Origin: Verrucomicrobiales bacterium
GTDB taxonomy: Bacteria; Verrucomicrobiota; Verrucomicrobiia; Verrucomicrobiales; Verrucomicrobiaceae
Length of the DNA: 7,060 nt
Direction of reading: 5' to 3'
NCBI GenBank assembly: GCA_003506995.1
Contig: DNXB01000390.1
Coordinates: forward strand, 9,308-16,367
The translations under genes were made by a program, and so were the position numbers. The notes under the pieces were generated by a model that was not told the DNA's origin, made no database searches, and saw only the letters and a program-made list of their open reading frames with translations. The first letter of the stretch is position 1. Each line of letters starts with the position of its first letter. This document shows, one piece after another, positions 1 through 6,310 of the stretch.

Positions 1-2584
1 TGCGGCGCCAGTTCGAATAGAGACTGCGGCGATAAACTGTGTCGCCTGCGCCCGGTGTGACAGGCTTGAAGGCCTCGGACATCTCATAAGCATGCACCGG
101 CGGGCCGCCCAGCGTGAGCTTGATCAAGCCTGCGGCGGCCAAGGCGTTGTCGCGAATCATTTCCGCAGGCAGGCGGAAGCGTGGACCGCGAGCCAGCCAT
201 TGGTTTTCGGGGTCATCAGCCATCGTCTTCGTGTCTGCGAAGCTGTTTTGGCGATAGACCTGACTTGTGACGATCTCCTTCACCAGCGCCTTCATGTCCC
301 AGCCGCTTTGGATGAACTTCATCGCGAGATAATCGAGCAGTTCGGGATACAACGGCCTCTCGCCCTGGCTGCCGAAGTCTTCCGTCGTCTTCACCAGACC
401 GCGTCCGAACAAACTCTGCCACAGGCGGTTCACCGTGACCCGCGCCATCAGCGGATGATCCGGCGCGGTGAGCCACTGCGCGTAACCGAGCCGATTCTTC
501 GGCGCACCTTGGGGATAGGGCGAAAGGAATGCCGGAGTCACCGGCCCCACCTCGTCCTCGCGCTTGTCATACTCGCCCCGCGTCAACACATACGCCTTCT
601 TCGGCTGCGGCAGCTCCTTCATCACCATGATTTCCTTCTGCGCATCCTGAAACGCAAACAGCTCTGCCCGCGCCTGCTTCAATGCATCACTCACATCCTT
701 CCCATTCGACACATCCCGTCCGAAAACACGGAAATCGTCAATGAAGCCGCCTTTGAAGCCACGATCCCGGAAACGCTCGCCCAGGCTGATGTTGTCGCCG
801 CCACCACCCGCGATGGTCTTTGTCAAAGCATCACGAATGACCTCCACCTCGGCCTGTTGACCGTTCACATAAAGCCGCAGGCCCGCAGCACGACTGCTGC
901 CATCGTAAGTCACGACCACTTGCGTCCATTCATTCACCTTCAGCGGTTCCTTGGCGCGGATCGAGATCGCATTGCCCGGCCAGAAGTGAATCAGTGACCA
1001 CTTGAGCCTGCCATCTTTAATCAACAGCTCGTAACCTCGGCTCGCGGCGTCCGTCCACGCTCGTGAGCGATGAAACACGACGGCGCGCTCCTTCACATCC
1101 GGCGTTTTCAGCCACAGCGAAACGCTGAAGGGCTCATGACGTTGAAAATTGCCCAGCGGCGTGTCCACGGGGTCATCACCGGTGAATTGAATCGCGTTGC
1201 CGATTTTTCCAGGCACGAGCTTGTTCTCTCCTTTGAGCACTGCGGCGGGATCAGGCGGCGTTGCGGCCTTCTTGGCGTCTTTGCCTTTTACCTCCTGTTT
1301 CGGCTGCGGTGCAGGGGTTGGCGAAGGATGCAATGAATCGGCCAGCTTGTTGCCTTTCATCTCATCAAACGTGAAGTGAGCGAGTTCACCTTGGCTCAGA
1401 TCAGGCGACGCCTGTGCTTTGGGCGTGTTCTGCTTCTCCAACTCAATCACCTTCGCCTTCAGCGCCGCCATCTTGTCCTTCGCGGGCTGATCCATCAGCA
1501 TCATCGCCGGAGTCGGCGGGGCAGGGGTGAAGAACGAATACAGCCCGGCTTCGTCGATGTTTTGAAGCATCGAGAACAGCCCGTAATACTCCTTCTGCGT
1601 GATCGGGTCGTATTTGTGATCGTGGCAGCGTGAACACTCGAAGGTCAGGCCGAGGAACGCGGTCGCGACGGTTTGCACACGGTCGGCGACGTATTCCACG
1701 CGATACTCCTCCTCCACGCTGCCGCCCTCGCTTTCCTGCTGATGCAGACGATTGAAGGCTGTGGCCATGATCTGCTCGTCAGTCGGATTCGTCAGCAGAT
1801 CGCCCGCAAGCTGCCAGGTCACGAACTTGTCATAGGGCAGGTTGTCATTGAACGCCTTCACCACCCAGTCGCGCCACGGCCACACATCACGTTCACGATC
1901 CACCTGGAAGCCGTAGCTGTCCGCGTAGCGTGCCACGTCCAGCCAGTCCACCGCCATGCGCTCGCCGTAGTGTGGTGAGGTGAGGAGTTTCGTCACTAGA
2001 TGCTCGATGCTCGATGCTGGATTGAATTGATACTCGGTGACGAAGGCGGTGACTTCTTCCGGTGTGGGAGGCAGGCCGGTCAGATCGAAGCTGAGGCGGC
2101 GAATCAAGGTCTCTGGCGAAGCTTCCGGCTGCATCTTCAATCCGCGTTCTGCCAGGCCAGCGCTGACGATCTTGTCGATGTTTTGATCCTTCGTTGCCTC
2201 TGGCTTTAATGAAATGAAGGCCCAGTGGTCTTCATACTCAGCGCCTTCGTCGATCCATTGCTTCAAAGTGGCGATTTCAGAGGGGGTGAGGCTGCCGATC
2301 TTCGATTTGGCCGGCGGCATGTGGTCATCCTCATCGGTGGTGAGGATGCGTTCGATGATCGAGCTCACCTCCGCCTTGCCTGGAAGGATCGCCTTCGCCT
2401 CCACGGCGGCATCGCGTTCATCCAGCCGCAGATCAGCCTCGCGCGTCTTGGGATCAGGCCCGTGGCAGTGAAAACACTTGTCCGAGAGGATCGGGCGCAC
2501 ATCACGATTGAACTTCACCTTCGCAGGCGCTGCGAAATTAGAGGTCGAGAGAACGAGAAGAGAAACAAAAAGGCCGCGCGTCAT
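1..2584 (-). CDS. PSCyt1-DUF1549-LamG-DUF1553 secreted cytochrome-like protein, C-terminus cut by window edge
   Basis: 861 codons are visible, open from the ATG at 2584-2582 to the left edge with no stop. Residues 1-18 form a signal peptide (MTRGLFVSLLVLSTSNFA), so the protein should act outside the cytoplasm. A planctomycete-type cytochrome domain follows, with haem-binding motif C37-F-H-C40-H41. DUF1549 spans about 130-370 and includes FDLTGLPP, the SPHYGERM and DWLDVARYA motifs, and a second CxxCH (C317-S-R-C320-H321, followed by DHKYDP). A LamG/concanavalin-like domain spans about 401-625 (start LAHFTFDE, core GKIGNAIQFTG, end GGFIDDFRVFGRD). It is interrupted near its start by a Pro/Lys/Ala-rich stretch. 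DUF1553 begins near 665 (YVLTRGEYDKRE, VTVNRLWQSLFGRGLV, VYRRSLYSNWRR). By comparison with the paralogue at 4016-6178, at least about 100 C-terminal residues are missing. It is the third gene of the operon, 14 bases after the DUF1501 gene. Family membership is clear. The reaction and partner are unknown; LamG suggests glycan or protein binding (inference). Confidence 0.93.
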   Translation of the reverse strand, partial: MTRGLFVSLLVLSTSNFAAPAKVKFNRDVRPILSDKCFHCHGPDPKTREADLRLDERDAAVEAKAILPGKAEVSSIIERILTTDEDDHMPPAKSKIGSLTPSEIATLKQWIDEGAEYEDHWAFISLKPEATKDQNIDKIVSAGLAERGLKMQPEASPETLIRRLSFDLTGLPPTPEEVTAFVTEYQFNPASSIEHLVTKLLTSPHYGERMAVDWLDVARYADSYGFQVDRERDVWPWRDWVVKAFNDNLPYDKFVTWQLAGDLLTNPTDEQIMATAFNRLHQQESEGGSVEEEYRVEYVADRVQTVATAFLGLTFECSRCHDHKYDPITQKEYYGLFSMLQNIDEAGLYSFFTPAPPTPAMMLMDQPAKDKMAALKAKVIELEKQNTPKAQASPDLSQGELAHFTFDEMKGNKLADSLHPSPTPAPQPKQEVKGKDAKKAATPPDPAAVLKGENKLVPGKIGNAIQFTGDDPVDTPLGNFQRHEPFSVSLWLKTPDVKERAVVFHRSRAWTDAASRGYELLIKDGRLKWSLIHFWPGNAISIRAKEPLKVNEWTQVVVTYDGSSRAAGLRLYVNGQQAEVEVIRDALTKTIAGGGGDNISLGERFRDRGFKGGFIDDFRVFGRDVSNGKDVSDALKQARAELFAFQDAQKEIMVMKELPQPKKAYVLTRGEYDKREDEVGPVTPAFLSPYPQGAPKNRLGYAQWLTAPDHPLMARVTVNRLWQSLFGRGLVKTTEDFGSQGERPLYPELLDYLAMKFIQSGWDMKALVKEIVTSQVYRQNSFADTKTMADDPENQWLARGPRFRLPAEMIRDNALAAAGLIKLTLGGPPVHAYEMSEAFKPVTPGAGDTVYRRSLYSNWRR
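1999..2019 (-). repeat. Three-unit 7-bp tandem repeat inside the second DUF1549 gene
   Basis: On the plus strand GATGCTC, GATGCTC and GATGCTG follow each other without gaps, flanked by GATTGAATTGATAC. The coding strand reads P189-A-S-S-I-E-H-L196 across it. The unit length is not a multiple of three, but the three-unit block is 21 bp, so the frame is kept. It lies in the DUF1549 linker between LTGLPP and KLLTSPHYGERM, the same place as the repeat in the upstream paralogue. The motif resembles short dispersed heptad repeats I recall from verrucomicrobial genomes (recollection, not checked). Confidence 0.7.
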
Positions 2585-2598
2585 AACTTTGAAGTATC
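2585..2598 (-). other. 14-base spacer between the DUF1501 gene and the LamG-containing paralogue
   Basis: The spacer has no room for a promoter or terminator, so the third gene belongs to the same transcript. The only purine-rich element is GAG/GAGA overlapping the upstream TGA about 13 bases from the ATG, a weak ribosome binding site at best. Confidence 0.5.
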
Positions 2599-4014
2599 TC
2601 ACGCAAACACCGCCTTCACCACCTTGGGATTCTCCACGCCCGTCAGACGCTGATCGAGTCCTTGGAACTTGAAGGTGAGCCGCTCGTGATCGAGTCCGGC
2701 TGCGGCTAGGATCGTGGCATGAAGGTCATGCACGCTGACTTTGTCGATGGCGGCTTTGAAACCGATCTCGTCCGTTTCGCCGTGATGGTAGCCGCCTTTG
2801 ACCCCGCCGCCGCACATCCAGACTGTGAAGGCATGCGGATTGTGATCGCGTCCCGGTTGATCGCCTTTTTGCGCGATGGGCAAACGACCAAACTCGCCGC
2901 CCCAGACGATCAGCGTCTGATCCAGCAGTCCGCGCTGCTCCAGATCGCTGATCAGCGCTGCCACAGGCTGATCGCTCTCGTTCGCGAAGCCGCGATGGTT
3001 GCCGAGGATGTCCTTGTGGCCGTCCCAGCTCTGCTGGTTCTCCATGCCGCCGCTGTAGAGCTGAATGAAACGCACGCCGCGCTCCACCATGCGCCGCGCG
3101 GTGAGACACTGCGAGGCGAAGTGACCGCAGTGCTTCTCATTCACGCCATAGAGCTTCTGGATGTGCTCCGGCTCGCTTTTGACATCAAAAGCCTCCGGCG
3201 CGGAGGTCTGCATGCGATAGGCCAGCTCAAAGCTCTCGATGCGGGCGTTCAACTCGCTCTCGATGGCCGATCCGCTGAGCGCCTGGCGATTCAGCCGCGC
3301 CAGCAGATCGAGCTGCGCCCGCTGACGCTGCGGAGTGAGCGACGCGGGCACCGCGAGGTTGTCGATCGGCGCACCGCTCGGCTTCAGCCACGTTCCCTGA
3401 TACACACTTGGCAAAAAGCCCGCGCCCCAGTTCGCCGCGCTGCCTTTCGGCAGGCCGCGATTCAGAGGATCGCTCATCACCACAAAGCTGGGCAGCGAAT
3501 CGCTCTCGCTGCCGAGCCCGTAATTCACCCACGAGCCGACACACGGGTAGCCCATGCGTGTCGTTCCCGTGTTCATCATAAAAAGCGCGGGCGAGTGGTT
3601 GTTCGAACCCGTCCAGCAGCTGTGGATGAAGCACATCTTATCGACATGCATCGCCGTCTTCGGAAACAGATCGCTGCACCATGTGCCGCTCTGTCCGTGC
3701 TGCTTAAACTCAAACGGCGACTTCATCATACCGCCCACCGCCCCAGGAAAGAAGCCCGTTTTCGGATCAAAACCTTCCAGCGTCTGCCCATCCCTCTTCG
3801 CCAGCTCCGGTTTGTAATCCCAGGTGTCCACCTGCGACGGCCCGCCATTGGTAAAGATCCAGATGATCGACTTCGCCTTGCCACCGACCTGCATCGGCAC
3901 CTTCGGCGAGAAAGGATTCTTCGCCGCCTCCAGCATCGAAGCGAACGCCAACATGCCAAAACCACCGCCAGCGCGGGCGAGCAATTCACGACGAGAGTAA
4001 AAGGGTGTGTTCAT
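2599..4014 (-). CDS. DUF1501 family protein, Tat-exported, alkaline phosphatase/sulfatase-like fold
   Basis: 471 residues, a normal length for a complete DUF1501 protein. The N-terminus has a twin-arginine signal (S7-R8-R9-E10-L11-L12, then a Gly/Ala-rich hydrophobic stretch to about 31), implying export after folding in the cytoplasm, often after metal loading. Family hallmarks are visible: GGPSQVDTWDYKP at 57-69, WGGEFGR at 371-377, GRDHNPHAFTVW at 388-399, GGGVKGG just after, HGETDE near 412-416, HDLHAT at 429-434 and GLDHERLTF near 440. The Asp/His residues in these blocks (D63, D390, H391, H394, H429, H432) are candidate metal ligands, by analogy with the alkaline phosphatase superfamily to which DUF1501 is related. 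There is no CxPSR formylglycine motif, so it is not a classical sulfatase. It sits between two PSCyt1/DUF1549/DUF1553 genes, the usual partners of this family. The start follows the upstream stop by one base, with no clear Shine-Dalgarno sequence, suggesting coupled translation. Substrate unknown. Confidence 0.95.
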   Translation of the reverse strand: MNTPFYSRRELLARAGGGFGMLAFASMLEAAKNPFSPKVPMQVGGKAKSIIWIFTNGGPSQVDTWDYKPELAKRDGQTLEGFDPKTGFFPGAVGGMMKSPFEFKQHGQSGTWCSDLFPKTAMHVDKMCFIHSCWTGSNNHSPALFMMNTGTTRMGYPCVGSWVNYGLGSESDSLPSFVVMSDPLNRGLPKGSAANWGAGFLPSVYQGTWLKPSGAPIDNLAVPASLTPQRQRAQLDLLARLNRQALSGSAIESELNARIESFELAYRMQTSAPEAFDVKSEPEHIQKLYGVNEKHCGHFASQCLTARRMVERGVRFIQLYSGGMENQQSWDGHKDILGNHRGFANESDQPVAALISDLEQRGLLDQTLIVWGGEFGRLPIAQKGDQPGRDHNPHAFTVWMCGGGVKGGYHHGETDEIGFKAAIDKVSVHDLHATILAAAGLDHERLTFKFQGLDQRLTGVENPKVVKAVFA

Positions 4015-4018
4015 GTCA
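4012..4018 (-). other. One-base gene junction (TGA-C-ATG), likely translational coupling
   Basis: The TGA of the first operon gene (4018-4016) is separated from the ATG of the DUF1501 gene (4014-4012) by a single C. No purine-rich Shine-Dalgarno sequence precedes the ATG. Such spacing implies one transcript and suggests re-initiation by the terminating ribosome, keeping the cytochrome-like and DUF1501 proteins at linked levels. Confidence 0.6.
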
Positions 4019-6178
4019 GTTCACGTAGATGAATTCATTCAAGCTCAGCACCACCTGGCAGTAATCCGCCAGCGAAGCGCCTGAGTTCAGGAAATCGAGA
4101 CCGGCGGCCAGTTCAGCGGCTTTCGGAGCACGGTTGAAGCAGAGGCGGTAAATCATCGCGATCTGCTTCGGCGCATCGCCAGCGCTTGAGACGCGTTTCG
4201 CGAGGCCATCGGCCCAGGTGCGGGCTTGGGGGCTGTTCATGAGCACGAGGGCTTGCGGGGCCACGGTGGTCGTGGGGCGTGCGCCTTGGCTGACGAGCGG
4301 CTCAGGGAGGTCAAAGGCGACCATGCTGCCGATGAGCTGGCTGCGCTTGATGTTGAAGTAGATGCTGCGGCGCTTGCTGTTCTCGTCGCGAGTGCCGGGG
4401 CCGAACATCGTCGGGTCCAGCACGCTGCTCACGGCCAGCATCGAATCGCGAATCGCCTCGGCTTCGAGGCGCTGCGGCACGAAGCGCATGAAAAGGCCGT
4501 TCGCAGGATCTGCGGCCTCCTTCTTGGCATCGCGGGCGCTGCTCTGCTGCCAGGCTCGGCTCATGAGGATCATCTTGTGGATCGGTTTGAGCCTCCAACC
4601 GTTCGCGATGAGCTGACCCGCCAGCCAATCAAGCAACTCGGGCTGCGTGCACGGCGTGCCGGTTTTACCGAAGTCATTCGGCGTCGGAACGAGGCCGGTG
4701 CCGAAGTGATGCTGCCACAGGCGGTTCACGATCACGCGTGCCAGCAGCGCACCGGCACCTTGATCCACATCCGTGATCCAATTCGAGAGCGAACGCCGTC
4801 TGCCGCTGTATTTCGCGTCTTTTGGCGGCTGCCACTGCCAGCGCTTCGCGTCGCCGGGCTTGCTCAGCACCTGCAGGAAGCCCTGAGTGGCCTCGCTGTC
4901 CTTCATGAGCGGGTTGCCGCGCTTCAGCACATACGTTTTGTCATAAAATGGCCCGCCCTGCGTGTGCATGACGATTGGATCATAGCCTTCGGCGCAGATC
5001 ATCATGCGTGTCGCGCCTTTCACTTCCGGCGTGTTCTTTTTCTTGTCCATCGTCGTCACCGCGGAGGTCACCTTGCCGTCGGGATGCACATCCACGTTCA
5101 TGCGCGTCGTCGTCGTGAAGGTGCTGAGCAACGCGTAGTAGTCGCGGGTGGGCAGCGGATCGAATTTATGATCGTGGCAGCGGGCGCAGCTCAGCGTCAG
5201 GCCGAGCATCGCGCTCGCCGTCGTTCCTAGCATGTCGTCCATAGCGTCGTAGCGCGAGCTTTCGACCTCGTTCGCGGTGATTTGGGAAGGAAACACACCT
5301 GCGCCGAGGAAACCCGTCGCGGCGAGTGCCAGCGGGTTTTGTGGCTCGTATTCGTCCCCGGCGAGCTGCCACTTCACGAACTGGTCATACGGCATGTCCG
5401 AATTCAGCGCCTTGATGACGAAGTCGCGGTAATGAAACGCAAATGGCCGGTCGTAGTCCTGCTCAAAGCCCGTGCTCTCGGCGTAGCGTGCCACGTCGAG
5501 CCAGTGCCGTGCCCAGCGCTCTCCGTAGGCGGGGGAGGCCAGAAGTTTGTCAATGAGGTCAGACAGGTCGGACGTGTCGGAGACGTCCGATGGCGGAAGC
5601 CCGGTCAAATCGAGAAACAGCCGCCGCACAAGAACGGACTTCTCCGCAGGGGGGGCAAAGCTCATGCCCTTAGCATTCTTCAAGAGCAGTTCGTCGATGC
5701 TCTTCGCGTTCATCTTCTTCAGCGGCTGAAAGGCCCACCACTGCCGATCTTCGTCCGTCACGACGCTGCTGTCCTTCTTCGGCTTTTTCCCAGCGATCAG
5801 CGGTGCGGAATACGGCGCACCATCGTCGATCCATGCCGTGATTTTCGAAATGGCCTCCGCAGACAGCTTCGGGCTGCTGTCTGGCATGTTGGGTTCTTTG
5901 GTGTGGTTGATCAGAGACACCAACAAACTGCCCTTTGCATCGAACGGCACCAACACGGAGCCGTGGGAGCCCCCTCGCAACAGATCCTCGCGGGTGGCCA
6001 TGTCGAAGTCGCTCTTCACTCTTTCGCCACCGTGGCACTTGAGGCAGTTTTCCTTCAAAAGGGCCGCCACATCCTGCTGAAACGACTTCAAGCCGCGCTC
6101 CATGCGCTGGGCATGATCCGGCGGCAGATTCGCAGCAAGGGCAGAACTCGTGGTGAGGATGAAAAGAAGGGTTCGCAT
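4016..6178 (-). CDS. PSCyt1-DUF1549-DUF1553 secreted cytochrome-like protein
   Basis: Complete, 720 residues from the ATG at 6178-6176. A GTG lies one codon upstream (6181-6179) and an in-frame TGA (6187-6185) two codons before that, so the start is one of these two. Neither has a well-spaced Shine-Dalgarno sequence. Residues 1-16 are a signal peptide (MRTLLFILTTSSALAA). The PSCyt1 domain has C45-L-K-C48-H49 and extends to about 125 (ITAWIDDGAPYS). DUF1549 spans about 158-360 with LTGLPP, SPAYGERWARHWLDVARYA and a second CxxCH, C331-A-R-C334-H335-DHKFDPL. A segment of roughly 100 residues with no recognised domain precedes DUF1553 (about 460-720: VIVNRLWQHHFGTGLV, RRSIYFNIKR, APQALVLMNSPQAR). 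It lacks the LamG domain of its downstream paralogue. The linker after LTGLPP consists of an SD-x repeat (197-208) encoded by a 9-bp tandem repeat. First gene of the operon, divergent from an AraC-type regulator. Probably a periplasmic or surface haem protein; the reaction is unknown. Confidence 0.95.
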   Translation of the reverse strand: MRTLLFILTTSSALAANLPPDHAQRMERGLKSFQQDVAALLKENCLKCHGGERVKSDFDMATREDLLRGGSHGSVLVPFDAKGSLLVSLINHTKEPNMPDSSPKLSAEAISKITAWIDDGAPYSAPLIAGKKPKKDSSVVTDEDRQWWAFQPLKKMNAKSIDELLLKNAKGMSFAPPAEKSVLVRRLFLDLTGLPPSDVSDTSDLSDLIDKLLASPAYGERWARHWLDVARYAESTGFEQDYDRPFAFHYRDFVIKALNSDMPYDQFVKWQLAGDEYEPQNPLALAATGFLGAGVFPSQITANEVESSRYDAMDDMLGTTASAMLGLTLSCARCHDHKFDPLPTRDYYALLSTFTTTTRMNVDVHPDGKVTSAVTTMDKKKNTPEVKGATRMMICAEGYDPIVMHTQGGPFYDKTYVLKRGNPLMKDSEATQGFLQVLSKPGDAKRWQWQPPKDAKYSGRRRSLSNWITDVDQGAGALLARVIVNRLWQHHFGTGLVPTPNDFGKTGTPCTQPELLDWLAGQLIANGWRLKPIHKMILMSRAWQQSSARDAKKEAADPANGLFMRFVPQRLEAEAIRDSMLAVSSVLDPTMFGPGTRDENSKRRSIYFNIKRSQLIGSMVAFDLPEPLVSQGARPTTTVAPQALVLMNSPQARTWADGLAKRVSSAGDAPKQIAMIYRLCFNRAPKAAELAAGLDFLNSGASLADYCQVVLSLNEFIYVN
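5555..5590 (-). repeat. Four-unit 9-bp tandem repeat inside the first DUF1549 gene
   Basis: On the plus strand the units are GAGGTCAGA, CAGGTCGGA, CGTGTCGGA and GACGTCCGA, each imperfectly matching the next. On the coding strand they give SDV-SDT-SDL-SDL at residues 197-208, directly after the conserved LTGLPP motif of DUF1549 and before IDKLLASPAYGERW. Because the unit is a multiple of three, the frame is preserved. It replaces the acidic linker normally found at this place. Confidence 0.8.
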
Positions 6179-6232
6179 CACCTGTCATCAACGTTGGTTG
6201 CCTGTGCCGTTTCATGGATCAATTGTGTCTTA

Positions 6233-6244
6233 TTATGCGCATAA
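6233..6244. promoter_or_regulatory. Perfect 12-bp palindrome, candidate operator
   Basis: TTATGCGCATAA is its own reverse complement and lies in the AT-rich centre of the divergent region, 67 bases from the regulator ATG and 55 from the operon ATG. It overlaps the best -10-like hexamers on both strands. It is flanked by two TGTCTT copies (6226-6231 and 6246-6251) repeated directly at 20-bp spacing. A perfect 12-mer palindrome is uncommon by chance in about 130 bases but not decisive. Confidence 0.35.
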
Positions 6245-6260
6245 CTGTCTTGAATCCCAT

Positions 6261-6288
6261 TTTGCGCAGGGAGGACGAACCTTTGCGC
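6261..6288 (+). promoter_or_regulatory. Direct repeat of TTTGCGC at 21-bp spacing, candidate AraC-type half-sites
   Basis: TTTGCGC occurs at 6261-6267 and again at 6282-6288, 21 bp start to start, or two helical turns. AraC-family proteins classically bind two direct half-sites about 21 bp apart, one per helix-turn-helix or per subunit. The TGCGC core also occurs within the palindrome at 6236-6240. The repeat lies 23-50 bases before the regulator ATG, where binding could act as autorepression. The assignment rests on spacing and position only. Confidence 0.3.
6268..6274 (+). other. Shine-Dalgarno-like AGGGAGG not followed by a usable start
   Basis: AGGGAGG is a strong purine Shine-Dalgarno-like match, but it lies 36 bases before the AraC-type ATG, too far to serve it directly. 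A TTG nine bases downstream (6283) opens only a four-codon frame ending at the TGA at 6295-6297. It also lies between the two TTTGCGC repeats, so it may be coincidental. Confidence 0.2.
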
Positions 6289-6310
6289 CGTATCTGATTC
6301 CAACGATCTC

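Larger units (their letters stand above)
6179..6310. promoter_or_regulatory. Divergent intergenic region between the AraC-type gene and the cytochrome/DUF1501 operon
   Basis: These 132 bases separate two divergent start codons and must contain the promoters for both units unless the operon has a further internal one. The middle (about 6219-6262) is distinctly AT-richer than the surrounding genes. A TATTAT box on the plus strand (6231-6236) resembles a -10 element, and its reverse strand offers CATAAT. Neither has a convincing -35 hexamer at 16-18 bp, which fits activator-dependent promoters but does not prove them. The candidate operator elements are listed separately. No terminator or small RNA is apparent. 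Confidence 0.6.

Noticed and set aside
92..997. Plus-strand open frame of 301 codons at the left edge
   Set aside because: Opposite the DUF1553/LamG part of the truncated minus-strand gene, whose translation is clearly a known family; the plus-strand frame is not.
1924..1969. Nucleotide similarity to 5484-5529, considered as a repeat or recombination site
   Set aside because: It is the conserved WLDVARYA-coding stretch of the two DUF1549 paralogues, so it reflects protein-family homology.
2719..4032. Long plus-strand open frame (437 codons) opposite the DUF1501 gene
   Set aside because: Its translation is rich in Arg, His, Ala and Leu with no recognisable domain. It mirrors the GC-rich codon pattern of the clear DUF1501 gene, so it is an antisense shadow.
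4226..5230. Plus-strand open frame of 334 codons opposite the DUF1553 half of the same gene
   Set aside because: Arg/His/Ala-rich shadow with no family signature. The opposite strand encodes conserved DUF1549 and DUF1553 motifs.
5649..5655. Run of seven G (C on the coding strand) inside the first cytochrome-like gene, considered as a slippage or phase-variation site
   Set aside because: Seven bases is short for phase variation. The frame is intact on both sides, and it simply encodes part of Phe-Ala-Pro-Pro-Ala in a linker.
5282..6244. Plus-strand open frame of 320 codons opposite the first cytochrome-like gene
   Set aside because: No domain and shadow-like composition. It covers the signal peptide and haem motif of a well-supported gene and runs into the intergenic region.
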